Assembly: GCF_002575655.3 (NCBI RefSeq)
Contig: NC_053040.3
Coordinates: 465,358,780-465,422,779, forward strand
Direction: 5' to 3'
Length of the DNA stretch: 64,000 bases
Source: Aegilops tauschii subsp. strangulata
Lineage: Eukaryota; Streptophyta; Magnoliopsida; Poales; Poaceae
The position numbers were made by a program, and so were the translations under genes. The notes beneath the pieces are model-generated. The model was not told where the DNA came from. It did no database searches and worked only from the letters and a program-made list of their open reading frames with translations. Shown here piece after piece: positions 47,580 to 56,995 of this stretch (its first letter is position 1; every line of letters begins with the position of its first letter).

Positions 47580-47935
47580 TGCCGTCAGCCGTTTCTTTGC
47601 CGTCAGTTAGCTGACGGCAAAGAGGGTCTTTGCCATCAGCTTGAAGAAAACTGATGGCAAAGAAGTAGCTAACGGCAAAGAAAGTCTTTGCCGTCAGCCC
47701 CATCTTTGTCGTCAGCTAGCTAACGACATAGAACCTTTGTCGTCCGCTAGCGGACGGCTAAGAGGCAGGGTGGGCCGATAGGAGTGGCAGCAAATGTCCA
47801 CTTTGCCGTCCGCTAGCTGATGGCAAAGAAACCATGTCATCCGCTAGCGGACGGCAAAGAAAGTGGCCGTTTTAACATCCGTTAGCTAGGCTCTTTGCCG
47901 TCAGCAAGCGGACGACAAAGAGTTGTGCCCTATAT
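47580..47935. repeat. CACTA left subterminal repeats
   Basis: Many copies of TTTGCCGTC and its inverse GACGGCAAAG, often arranged as palindromes around AGCTAGC or GCTAGCGGACGG. The matching right zone is at 51728-52255. These are presumed transposase binding sites. Confidence 0.8.
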
Positions 47936-47944
47936 GTAACTCTC

Positions 47945-48200
47945 GCGCCTTGCCCCTCTCTCCCTCCCCTCATCCCTACCCCACGTCGTCGCCCCGCCCC
48001 AGCTGCCCCCCTCACCGCTCCGCCTAGGGCCGCGTCACCGCCCCGGCCACCCCGCCCCGCCGCGCCGGGCCGCCCCGCCCCGCCCGGGCCTCCTCGCTGC
48101 CCCGGCCGCCCCGACCGGCCACGCCGGCCCGCCCCACGCCGGCCCGCCCCGCCCCGGCCGCCCCGCCTCGCCGCCCCGCCTCGCCTCCCCGGCCGCTCCA
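47945..48200. repeat. Extremely GC-rich CCCCGCC/CCGGCC block
   Basis: About 250 bp made almost only of C and G (repeated GCCCCGCC, GGCCGCCCC). The 109-codon minus-strand frame here (GRGG-rich) is a composition artefact. The block sits between the subterminal repeats and the TTTAG repeats and may be a leader/promoter. Confidence 0.6.
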
Positions 48201-48227
48201 AGGTGGGGAATTTTTTCCTGTTATTTT

Positions 48228-48478
48228 AGATTTAGTTTAATTAGGTTTAGTATAATTTAGTTTAGGTTTTGTTTTGTTTAGTTAGTTTACTTTAGGTTTA
48301 GTTTAGTTTAGTTTAGGTCAAGTTTCTGGTTTAGTTTAGTTTAGGTTTAGTTTAGTTTAGGTTTAGTTTAGGTTTAGTTTAGTTAGTTTAGTTTAGTTTA
48401 GGTTTAGTTTAGGTTTAGTTGAGCCTGTTTAGTTTAGGTTTAGTTTAGTTTACTTTAGGTTAAGTTTCTGGTTTATTT
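48228..48478. repeat. Degenerate TTTAG/TTTAGG microsatellite
   Basis: About 250 bp of GTTTAGTTTAGGTTTAGTTT-type repeats. It resembles, but is not, the plant telomere repeat TTTAGGG. It probably lies in an intron, since an acceptor-like tttttttag follows at about 48510. Confidence 0.85.
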
Positions 48479-48509
48479 TGAACATGTGAAATTTGTTGTT
48501 ATTTTTTTA

Positions 48510-48944
48510 GTTCAAGCATTTATTCCCGCTTCGATGTCGATGATGCCTATCCCGCATCCTCGTCGTCGACTCGTTGGAGGAGGCCTGCTTGATCGGAGGG
48601 GCCATGTCCGAGACTGGGCTTCGCCAGGCTGGTACTGGGAGGTTCAACCTTCCGGGGGGCGCAGCTTGGTCAGGAGCCAGTCCGTCGTTGACCCGAACCT
48701 TGTTTGGTGGCGGTCGCGTGGGCCAGTGATGGTGCCGAGGCTTTCGGACACCGCGGAGGTGGTACGTCACCCTGTCAGTGAGGAGGACGAGCACGTCCGT
48801 CACTACATGGTTGCGTTGGAGGGAAGGTTCGACAATACCCGGCAGGTTCTTCAGGGATCTCATTGGAGCTATGATCCTGTGATGGTTCCTTCTGTTTGGG
48901 TGTCCATCGCCCGCGCCGATACCCGTCGGGCGCTATGGTTCTAG
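48510..48944 (+). CDS. Unrecognised CACTA-associated reading frame
   Basis: An open frame through 48944 after an acceptor-like TTTTTTTAG; the first Met (MSMMPIPHPRRR) would be at about 48534. The product is Arg/Trp-rich (LLDRRGHVRDW, PNLVWWRSRG, EEDEHVRHYMVALEGRFDNT) and ends RADTRRALWF. The codon structure looks protein-like and it lies upstream of the transposase exons on the same strand. I do not recognise a domain. It could be the element's ORF1 or a captured exon. Confidence 0.4.
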   Translation, partial: VQAFIPASMSMMPIPHPRRRLVGGGLLDRRGHVRDWASPGWYWEVQPSGGRSLVRSQSVVDPNLVWWRSRGPVMVPRLSDTAEVVRHPVSEEDEHVRHYMVALEGRFDNTRQVLQGSHWSYDPVMVPSVWVSIARADTRRALWF

Positions 48945-49059
48945 CTATATTAGCGATGCTATATGTATGATACTATTCGAGATGTCTTAGTGATAATATT
49001 CGACGATGTACGGACGCAAGAGATGATGTAGTTTTGCTTATTGAATGCATGCTAATTTA

Positions 49060-50120
49060 GTTTATTTGGGGACGAGCCTCGGTACAATGCTGACAAACCT
49101 AAAAAGGGTGGATCCAACCTCAGCCTATTCAAAGGGGATCTCGCACCAGCTGGTGCTTCTAATTCCTTAACGTTGGATTTTGAAGAATGGCAGATCATTT
49201 CATTGTATATCTTCACCAACCTAACAGAAGTGCGGCCGTACATCGAGTAAGTTCTCGGTACATTGTTTCGCAACTTCTAATTCCTTTGAACTGCTCTTAT
49301 TCCCGGATAAATTTGATATAGTCGATACGCCGCCATATTCTCGTATGGAGCGGTGATCCAAAAGGATTCCGTCGAAGAGTATGAGCTTCTGGCAAAGCAT
49401 GGACGCGGCTATCCCGGTTCCATCTCTTGGTTCAAACAAACGGTAATTTCCATTAGACAATTTCATTTCTTCGTCTAATTTCTGGCTAATGCAAAAATTC
49501 CTTTCGTATTAAACTTGTAGGCTAATTCAGAGCTTATGGACGCCAAATTGAGAGAAGTCGCTAATGGTTTTGACTATAAGGTCCGTTCATTTGACAAATA
49601 CGACATCAACGGGTATCGCTTTCGTACCTATGTCAAAGAGCTATCTATGGCCGGCCGAAAGTCTACAAATTGTTGTGTCTCTGCTATCAGCGAAGGAGAT
49701 ACCGAGTATTATGGAAGAGTTGAAGCAATTTATGAACTTCAATTCTATGGTGCAAACCCACCAAACATCGTAGTCTTCAAATGTTATTGGTTCCAGCCGA
49801 AGGAGACTAGAAGTACTCATGAACATATAGGGCTAGTGGAAATCAATCAAAGCACCCATTTGGATGTTCCCGATGTCTATATTATGGCTCAACCGGCAAC
49901 CCAAGTTTTCTATCTACCGTTGGCCTGTCAAAGTGATCCTAATCTCAAAGGTTGGGATGTCGTTTATGAAGTGCCGCTACGTGTTAGACCACCTCCCCCC
50001 AATGAGGATGATTATGAACCTCACATTAACCCAGACACATATGAAGGAGAATTCTTCCAAGAAACGTGTCTTTCCAAAAAAATGTTTCAAGAACCGCTCT
50101 ACTTCACCCCAGAACATTGA
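49060..50120 (+). pseudogene. CACTA TNP2 transposase, C-terminal part (DUF4218/DUF4216 region)
   Basis: Three exons: about 49060-49246 (NADKPKKGG...PGASNSLTLDFEEWQIIS, the tail of the DUF4218 type), 49322-49442 (YAAIFSYGAVIQKDS, SISWFKQT) and 49521-50120 (DUF4216 type: VKELSMAGRKSTNCCVSAIS, DTEYYGRVEAIYELQFYG, VVFKCYWFQP, ATQVFYLPLA). GT-AG borders and phases fit. The Transposase_21/DDE part expected upstream is absent. At the A-run near 50079 the frame shifts, so the acidic tail is cut off after PEH. In full-length CACTA transposases these regions follow the catalytic core. Confidence 0.75.
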
Positions 50121-50352
50121 AGTAGACAGCGACAGTGAACCCGACTTCACCCCTTAGCCGGAACAAGAAGAGCCTGAACTAGAAGAGGTTACTGCTGCAG
50201 ATGACCTGTCAATGCTTGACAAATTACGTAGAGGTGGCCTTCCACATGATGATGCATTTATTAATGATGATGATGAGCACGTCATTACTGATAGTGATGA
50301 TGATGATGCATTTATTGATCCCGAAGCATTTATTGAACCAGATTATGACTAG
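50121..50352 (+). pseudogene. Frame-shifted acidic tail of TNP2
   Basis: In the shifted frame the sequence reads IEVDSDSEPDFTP, a TAG stop at about 50155, then an Asp/Glu-rich stretch (HDDAFINDDDEHVITDSDDD) ending EPDYD and a stop at 50352. It is the natural C-terminus of the transposase, lost by the frameshift and the TAG. Confidence 0.55.
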
Positions 50353-50467
50353 GTATTAAATTTTTTATGTTGTACTTGATTTATATAGTTACTTGTATGA
50401 TTGTATGATTTATATAGTTACTTGTATAATTTTCTTACTTTGTATGATTGTTTGTTATACATAGTGC

Positions 50468-51415
50468 CATGGTCTTGATATCCGTCCCCGTCGGTCCTCG
50501 CCCGCTTTATGATGCAGATGTGGTAAATCCTCTTTCATAACTATTTGTTGCATTTCACATTTATGACAATTATGGCCATCAAGTTGACATAGAGATATTT
50601 TAATCTAGGAGGTATGTGAACCAGAATTTGCAACCGACCTTCTTGTCGAGAAGTTAAATTTAGTTGAAAAATAAAATGAGTATTTGAAAGAAAAAATTAA
50701 AAGAATTGAAAAAGAGAAGATGAAATTGGAGTTGTATGTTGCCAATGTGGTCGATGATCACAAGATGAAGATGAATGCAATGCGCTTGAAGATGGATACA
50801 ATGCGCTTGAAGATTAAGAAGATTAGAAAATATGCCATTGATAATGAGGCTTGGTATCATTATGCCGTTGGATCAATTGTTACCTTAGTTGCGATCTTCA
50901 TCACATTTGTTGTGATGAGGGTAAGTTTTCTCTAGTGTTTTGCTTAACAAATACATACTTAGCTTACTTTCCTCCTAAATGGCATAACTACCTAAGTTAG
51001 ACAAAAAATAAGCTATATTTAGCTTTCTTTCCTAAAAAATGTCATGATAATCTTTGTAACCTCTAAAATGATATAGACTTACCTTACTTTCCTCGAAAAT
51101 GACATAATAACCTTAGTAATCTCCGGAATGACCTAATTACCTAGCTTACCTCTAAAATGACCTACACTTAGCATTTTTACCTAGCTTAGCAATAAAATGG
51201 CATTTTTACCTACCTTAATTAGAAGAAGAAGAAGATAAAAAAGAGGAGAGGAGAAAAAGAAAGAGAAGAAAAAAAATCTTCTTCTTCTTCTTCTTCTTCT
51301 TCCATTTCCTCCTCTTCTTCTTCTTCTTCTTTTTGTAGCTAGTATTCTTCTTCTTCTTCTTCTTCTTCTTCTTCTAACTTGCTTCTTTCCCAATTTACAG
51401 ATTTGCTTTAGATGA
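50468..51415 (+). pseudogene. CACTA coiled-coil protein with C-terminal membrane segment
   Basis: Exons: 50468-50521 (MVLISVPVGPRPLYDADV, donor GTAAAT), 50609-50920 and a tiny last exon 51401-51415 (ICFR, stop). Exon 2 encodes a long Lys/Glu/Met coiled coil (EKIKRIEKEKMKLELYVANV, NAMRLKMDTMRLKIKKIRKY) and then a hydrophobic helix (YAVGSIVTLVAIFITFVVMR). A TAA at 50671-50673 interrupts exon 2, but an ATG at 50684 could restart. Similar coiled-coil/membrane proteins accompany other Triticeae CACTA elements. The role is unknown; the membrane helix could direct it to the nuclear envelope or ER. Confidence 0.6.
51223..51376. repeat. GAA/TTC inverted microsatellites in an intron
   Basis: A GAA-rich stretch (51223-51276) is followed by (CTT)n stretches (51281-51300, 51313-51330, 51347-51376). 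The two could pair as a hairpin in RNA or form triplex DNA. It lies in the last intron of the coiled-coil gene. Downstream, 51490-51680 contains TATATG/TGTG-rich sequence with no gene. Confidence 0.7.
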
Positions 51416-51727
51416 GGAAGCTTGCGTTGATGGAGTCTACTGTTCTCTTTATGCTTCCTTCTTGTTTTGATTTTGTAGGATGAACAATGTCAAACTTGCT
51501 ACCTATATATGTATGGATGAAACCATTGTATGATTGTTGTTGGATATGTTGGCTATGTATATGTGTTGGATGATCATATCCATATGGCAGGGATATGATT
51601 TGGTATGTATATGTGTTGGTATGCTTGTCGAAAGTATTTTCATATGTGTATATGTATATGTGTGTGTGTGTGAAATTCTGTCACATTGAATGAATTCAAG
51701 AAAAAACAGAAAAAACAGGGGCTATAT

Positions 51728-52255
51728 AGACTCTTTGCCGTCTCCTGGTGGACGGCAAATATGCCACATGTCAGCTACCTGTTTAACCTGGACCAGTAGG
51801 CCGGCTATTTGGATGCTTTGCCGTCTGCCGGCGGACGGCAAAGAACGTTGATTATTAGCCGTCCGCGAGCTAACGGCAAAGCTACCAAATAGGCCAGCCC
51901 CCCAGGTGCTGCCACGTGGCACCCTATGCCGTCCAAACGGCAAAGGTTCAATGCTATTTGCCATCCACTAGCGGATGGAAAATATGCAAAGGTCCTTGCC
52001 ATCCGGTGGCTCACGACAAAGCATGCCGTTAACCCCTTAACGGACCTAAGCGGACACGTTTACCGTCCATGCTCTTTGCTGTCAGCTGGCGGACGGCAAA
52101 GACCTTTGCATCTTTGCCGTCCGCCAGCAGACGGCAAAGAAGCCTTTGCCGTAGCCTGTTCAGCCGGACCTGTTGCCATCTACTGGCTGACGGCAAAGGT
52201 CTTTGTCTTCAACCATCCATGCCTTTCCGTTAGCCATGGCTGATGGCAAAGTTCC
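51728..52255. repeat. CACTA right subterminal repeats
   Basis: TTTGCCGTCC and GGACGGCAAAG copies in both orientations mirror 47580-47935. The start of the transcribed part is on the left, so this is the 3' side. Confidence 0.8.
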
Positions 52256-52269
52256 TGATTCCTGTAGTG

Positions 52270-53690
52270 AACGTCCCACCTTTGGGGACGAAACGATATC
52301 TATTGCCTCTTATTTCTTTCAAAAATTTTCTCGTGTCAACATAGAACAACAGGAGTGTTGTGTCAATTTTTGTGATTTTTCAGGTTTCGTTTGGACATTT
52401 TTATGCATTAACCGAGTTTTCAATGCATTTATGTGCATAATTGAAATTTGAACTGCATGCACATGCTCCAGTGCATATAAATTGGTTGAAAAATCAAATT
52501 TGTGTCCTTGGGTGCATGCTTAGGTCCCATGCAAGAAATGGGAATGAATTTCAAACACCAGGGCACTGTTGATTGCCGGCAAAACGTTGAGATACCTGGT
52601 ATTTAAATTCTAGTAAATCCAAAACTTGTCTGAAATTCATGAAACTTGGTATGGTATCATGGAGGGGCATCAACATGCCGTGGTAAATTTTTGTCCCATT
52701 TGGGGCAGGTTTGGGTATAAGCTTCTCACAAACCAGAGCTTCTCACAACAAGCATGATGGTTTCGATAGGGAACGTCCTACCTTTGGGGACGAAACGATA
52801 TCCATTGCCTCTTATTGCTTTCAAATTTTTCTCATGTCAACATTGAACAACAGGAGTGTTGTGTTATTTTTTGTGATTTTTCAGGGTTCGTTTGGACATA
52901 TTATGCATTAAGTGAGTTTTCAATGCATTTATGTGCATAATTCAAATTTGAACTACATGCACATGCTCCAGTGCATATAAATTGGTTGAAAAATCAAATC
53001 TTTGCCCTTGGGTGCATGCTTAGGTCCCATGCAAGAAATGGGAATGAATGTCAAACACCCTGCCACCGTCACTCGGCCGCAAACATTGAGACACCTGGTT
53101 TTTAAATTCTAGTAAATCCAAAACTCGTCTAAAATTCATCAAACTTGGCATGCTCTCATGGAGCGCATCAACATGCCGTGGTAAAGTTTTGTCCCATTTG
53201 GGGCAGGTTTGGGTATATGCTTCTCACAAATCAGAGCTTCTCACAGCAAGCATGATGGTTTCGGTAGGGAACGCCCCACCTTTGGGGACGAAATGATATC
53301 CATTGCCTCTTCTTGTTTCCAAATTTTTTCTCGTGCAACATAGAACAACATGAGTGTTGTGTTATTTATTGTGATTTTTCAGGGTTCGTTTGGACATTTT
53401 TATGCATTAAGTGAGTTTTGAATGCATTTATGTGCATAATTCAAATTTGAACTACATGCATATGCTCCAGTGCATATAAATTGGTTGAAAAATCAAATCT
53501 TTGTCCTTGGGTGCATGCTTAGGTCCCATGCAAGACATGGGAATGAATGTCAAACACCCTGCCACCGTCACTCGGCCGCAAACATTGAGATACCTGGTTT
53601 TTAAATTCTAGTAAATCCAAAACTCGTCTGAAATTCATGAAACTTGGCATGCTATCATGGAGTGGCACCCGACATGCTATGGTATTTTTC
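52270..53690. repeat. ~502-bp tandem repeat array, right part
   Basis: Resumes immediately after the CACTA target duplication. Unit starts are at 52383, 52885 and 53393 (502 and 508 bases apart). The last unit ends after about 300 bases near 53680. With the left part this makes about 4.7 units once the CACTA is removed. Confidence 0.9.
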
Positions 53691-54413
53691 GTGTCCATTT
53701 TGAGAGAAGGCGCACTCGAATAACAGCCAACAAAGGCATTTTGAAAAAATAGCTGCCACTTTAATATCTCAAACGTTTGTATATTTCAAACCGTGTGCGT
53801 TATGTTAACCATTCATGTGACGCCACGTGTCTTGGTTTTAATGGCTATAGGTTTTAATGGCTCTTGATCGCAAACGTTTTAGATAGAACACCCGTATGCA
53901 AAGTGAGAGCAGGATTTGTGCATCTCTTGAACACAAACGGTTCTTTTGGATGACCCGTGTGAACCACTTACAAACAATTTGGTAAGATTTGCATTTGTCA
54001 TATTGGGTATGTTGCCATTTGTCAAACTAGAAAGATTGACATTTGTTGATCTAGTAACATTGCCATTTGCCAACCTTGTAAAACTGCTATTTGTAAAAAT
54101 ATGAAGCTAAAAATCACTAGCAATATCTAATTTTTGCAACTAAAATTCAGTAATTAAGCATAGATGGAGGCGAGGAGGCGTGTTCAGGCGGGCGTGCAGC
54201 GGGCGGCGCAGTACTATTCGATTTGACAGCGGGCGGCGCAGTTCCCGATACGGCTTTAATGCAGACGAGGGAGAGGGTAGCGGTTCCCGAAATGTTGAAC
54301 GACCAATGATGCATCCTCCTTCAATTAGCATCGAGTGAATGCATGAGGGAAGTAATGGGAGGAGGACCGGGAAAAGAGGCAGCACGATGTGAATGCAACG
54401 CAGTTTGCACTCA
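53691..54413. other. Intergenic, no gene seen
   Basis: Contains repeated 'gccatttg(t/c)caa' / 'ttgacatttgt' phrases (53992-54085) and, from 54170, a GC-richer stretch with a doubled 'agcgggcggcgcagt' (54197 and 54227). The latter could be the promoter of the pseudogene downstream. Confidence 0.45.
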
Positions 54414-54420
54414 TATAAAG
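54414..54420 (+). promoter_or_regulatory. TATA box upstream of the 54518 pseudogene
   Basis: TATAAAG about 100 bases before the ATG, in a CpG-containing region. Spacing fits a plant Pol II promoter with a short leader. Confidence 0.45.
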
Positions 54421-54517
54421 GCGCCCCTCCATTCCAATGCATCTACCACATCGTACGCACCTAAGCATTTGCCTAAGCACCTACACTAATAAGCGCAAAA
54501 GTGCTCACTCCAGACCC

Positions 54518-55060
54518 ATGGTGGCGCTGAGCGCGAGCGGCTAGCGGCTGTGCCAGATGGTCCACGACGCCGGCCTGCGGCATGGCACCGTGGATCGGCT
54601 CCACATGGTGTTAGCGACCGACTGGTGGATGGCCGCCGTCGATGCCAGCTACGACTCTTAGTACGACCAGATGATCCTTCGCACCACCAATAGGTTCACC
54701 GTCGTCAAGAAGCTCGCGGACGACATCGCCGTACTCCTCCAGCCCACGCGCCCAGGCTCCTCATTGCCTGCCACCCTAATGGGCCTCCATGGTCGGAATC
54801 TCTTTCAAGCACTGGTGGCCCTGCGACTGCCCGCCGACGCCATGAAGAATGTCCACCCGGAGGTCGCGCTCGCCGCGAGGCGCCTCGCCTTGCAAGAAAC
54901 TGTCGACCTACACATCCATGTGTACGAGCGAATCGTGTACATATGTATCTACAAGGCCGGTGAGGACGCTACGACGTTGGCCTTCTTTAACCAGCTGGAA
55001 GCCTTGGATGCCATTGCTGAGAAGCACCTTGACCTCGCCACAAAAGCCGCCGCTCCTTAG
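54518..55060 (+). pseudogene. Intronless gene remnant, unknown function
   Basis: One frame runs from ATG 54518 to TAG 55060 (180 codons) with two in-frame stops, TAG at 54542 and TAG at 54659. The rest is protein-like, helical and GC-rich at third positions: VHDAGLRHGTVDRLHMVLAT, LADDIAVLLQPTRPGSSLPA, GRNLFQALVALRLPADAM, LALQETVDLHIHVYERIVYI. An ATG at 54671 gives an uninterrupted 129-codon frame. I do not recognise a family. It has its own TATA-like box and no surrounding transposon ends that I could define, so it may be a decayed host gene. Confidence 0.5.
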
Positions 55061-55512
55061 CCACCAGTCGGTGGCCCGGCGCACTGAGTTGAGGAGGAGG
55101 AGGTCGTACGTTGATGGATGCATCTTTCTTCTTGCCTCATGTAACCACCACTGCGATCGCATCATCGTGGCCTTAATTCTTATTGTGCTATTGCATTCTC
55201 GTTCTAGTCAATACAGACATGTGCGATCCCTTTGCTTAATTATATGCATCACTGTAACTAGTACTCCATCCGTCAATTTATAAGTTATGCTGCCAGTGTT
55301 AGGGGCCGGCGCATGATCATGTACGTTCGTGTGCATGCGGTTGCGCCAGGCGCGGCGCGACGATGCAGTTACCCGCTGCAAAAACTGCCATGCGGGGGAC
55401 GTGGCATTGACCAATGGGCGGCAATAGTCGGTAATCTGGGTGCCCAATAAAGGATGCAAAGAGGGATCCTACAGCAGCAAGGACCAGCTTCCCTACTGAT
55501 AGCTCATATAAT

Positions 55513-55580
55513 AGAACTCCCAAGTTAAGTGTGCTGAGGCTGGAGTAGTCATCAGATGGGTGACCGGATGGGAAGTGGCC
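55513..55580 (+). pseudogene. 5S-rRNA-like fragment (possible Cassandra LTR)
   Basis: The stretch AGAACTCCCAAGTTAAGTGT followed by GATGGGTGACCGGATGGGAAGT corresponds to the central and 3' parts of plant 5S rRNA, covering the internal promoter boxes (A box AAGTTAAG..., C box GATGGGTGACC). The 5' third of 5S is not convincing. Cassandra-type short LTR elements carry just such a 5S domain. LTR edges were not identified; the flanks 55061-55512 and 55581-55809 hold no gene. Confidence 0.6.
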
Positions 55581-55809
55581 TTGATGTTAATTTAACTGAT
55601 GTGATGGGTCACTGTAAACATTTAATTGCATTGAATGTATATAGTGCTCCATCATATTAGTTGAATTAACCTCGAGGTCCTTGTTTTGTAATTTTTTACA
55701 TTTTTTGTTTTTTGTACACATGTTGATTGGCTTGAAGATGTTCTATCTCGTTATTTTTTGATAGGTTTTGTTTTTGAACACATGTTGACTGGCTTGAATG
55801 AAGGTCTAT

Positions 55810-56702
55810 TGTCGGATTTTGGGTTCTGGCAAAACCCTTTAAGTTCGAACACTGGGGTGCGCACGAAGATCTCCCCCTACCTAATCACGCCCTCACCCTC
55901 ACCGCGATCTCAAAGCCTAGCTTGATGAACTCGCAACACAAGAGACACGAGGTTTATACTGGTTCGGGCCACCGATGTGGTGTAATACCTTACTCCAGTG
56001 TGGTGTGGTGGATTGCCTCTTGGGCTGAGGATGAACAGTACAAGGGAAGAACTGCCTCCTGAGGAGAGGTGTTCTTGTGCTTGGAGAGTGTGAGGATGGA
56101 GTGGATCCAATCCTAGATCAGATGCCTCCTACTGTGGTGGCTAGTCCTATTTATAGCGGCCCTGGTCCTCTTCCCAAATATTGAGCGGGAAGGGATGCCA
56201 CAACGGACGATTTGAAGGGGGACAGCTAGTACAAGCTATCTTGACTAAAGGTGGTCCTCGCCTGCCAAAGGCTCTGGTGATGACGCCGTCTTGGGCTCCA
56301 CGGTGACCTCCGTCCTGCCGTCCTGCTGGTCTTGGTCTTGTTGCACTGATATGGAAACCTTTGCCTGATACCCCGGTACTCCTCGCCTGCGCTTGCCTCC
56401 TTAGCACCAAAGAGGAAACGAGGACACTGTGTGCGCTGGCACCCGCCTGGTCTTGGTCGTCATGGCTTGCGTCATGGGAACCTCATGAGGTTCCTCTTGC
56501 CTTGATCTCTCCGCCCCTCACGAGCCAGCCTAGCGAGGCCGCCCCTGAGGAGGTCTTGCGTCGTCCATCTCGCGAGGCTTGGCCCCTCGCGAGGGTCTTG
56601 AGTGCTTGCTGGTGAAGATGGGCCATACTGGGCCGCTGGTGGAGCCACGCCATGGGCCGTAGGCAGGCAAGTCTGGGGACCCCCGTTCCCAGGACGCCGA
56701 CA
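55810..56702 (+). repeat. LTR of Gypsy element A (893 bp)
   Basis: Starts TGTCGGATTTTGGGTTCTGG and ends GGACGCCGACA; the ends are the perfect short inverted repeat TGTCGG/CCGACA. GTAGCCCCCGGGCCC follows, a phrase usual just inside such LTRs. Confidence 0.65.
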
Positions 56703-56995
56703 GTAGCCCCCGGGCCCAAGGCGCGCTCGGACTTGGCTTCGAGGCGAAGCCAAAGGGCAAGTGCGGAGTGTTGCGGGCCCCAACAGCCCGCGGCCTTAGT
56801 CGACGCGTGGCGATTGATTGGACGTGGGCGTCTCCGCTTCCCCACGCTGCCTCGGCAACTGCCCGTCTGACAAAAGGCTGGCGCGGGCAACGCTTGCCTT
56901 CATTGCTCTCGTTCGTCTTGCTCTAGATTCCCTTTCTCGCTCCTTGCTTCCGCAACCTCCAGATCTGCTTCAATCCCCTTCCAAGCCTTCGACCA

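Larger units (their letters stand above)
47559..52269 (+). mobile_element. Complete CACTA transposon, deletion derivative (4,711 bp)
   Basis: Left end CACTACTGGAATCAGGAACT; the right end on the minus strand is CACTACAGGAATCAGGAACT. The terminal inverted repeat is about 30 bp. A perfect 3-bp target duplication aac flanks it (47556-47558 and 52270-52272). Inside are subterminal repeats, a DUF4216-type transposase C-terminus and a coiled-coil/membrane gene, but no DDE catalytic domain. Confidence 0.95.

Noticed and set aside
47872..48201. 109-codon minus-strand frame made of Gly, Arg and Ala
   Set aside because: It is a reading of a nearly pure G/C repeat block and has no protein-like pattern.
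48228..48478. Possible interstitial telomere repeat
   Set aside because: The unit is TTTAG/TTTAGG, not TTTAGGG, is irregular, and sits inside a CACTA element.
51181..51393. Arg-rich 70-codon minus frame
   Set aside because: It is the translation of a GAA/CTT microsatellite in an intron.
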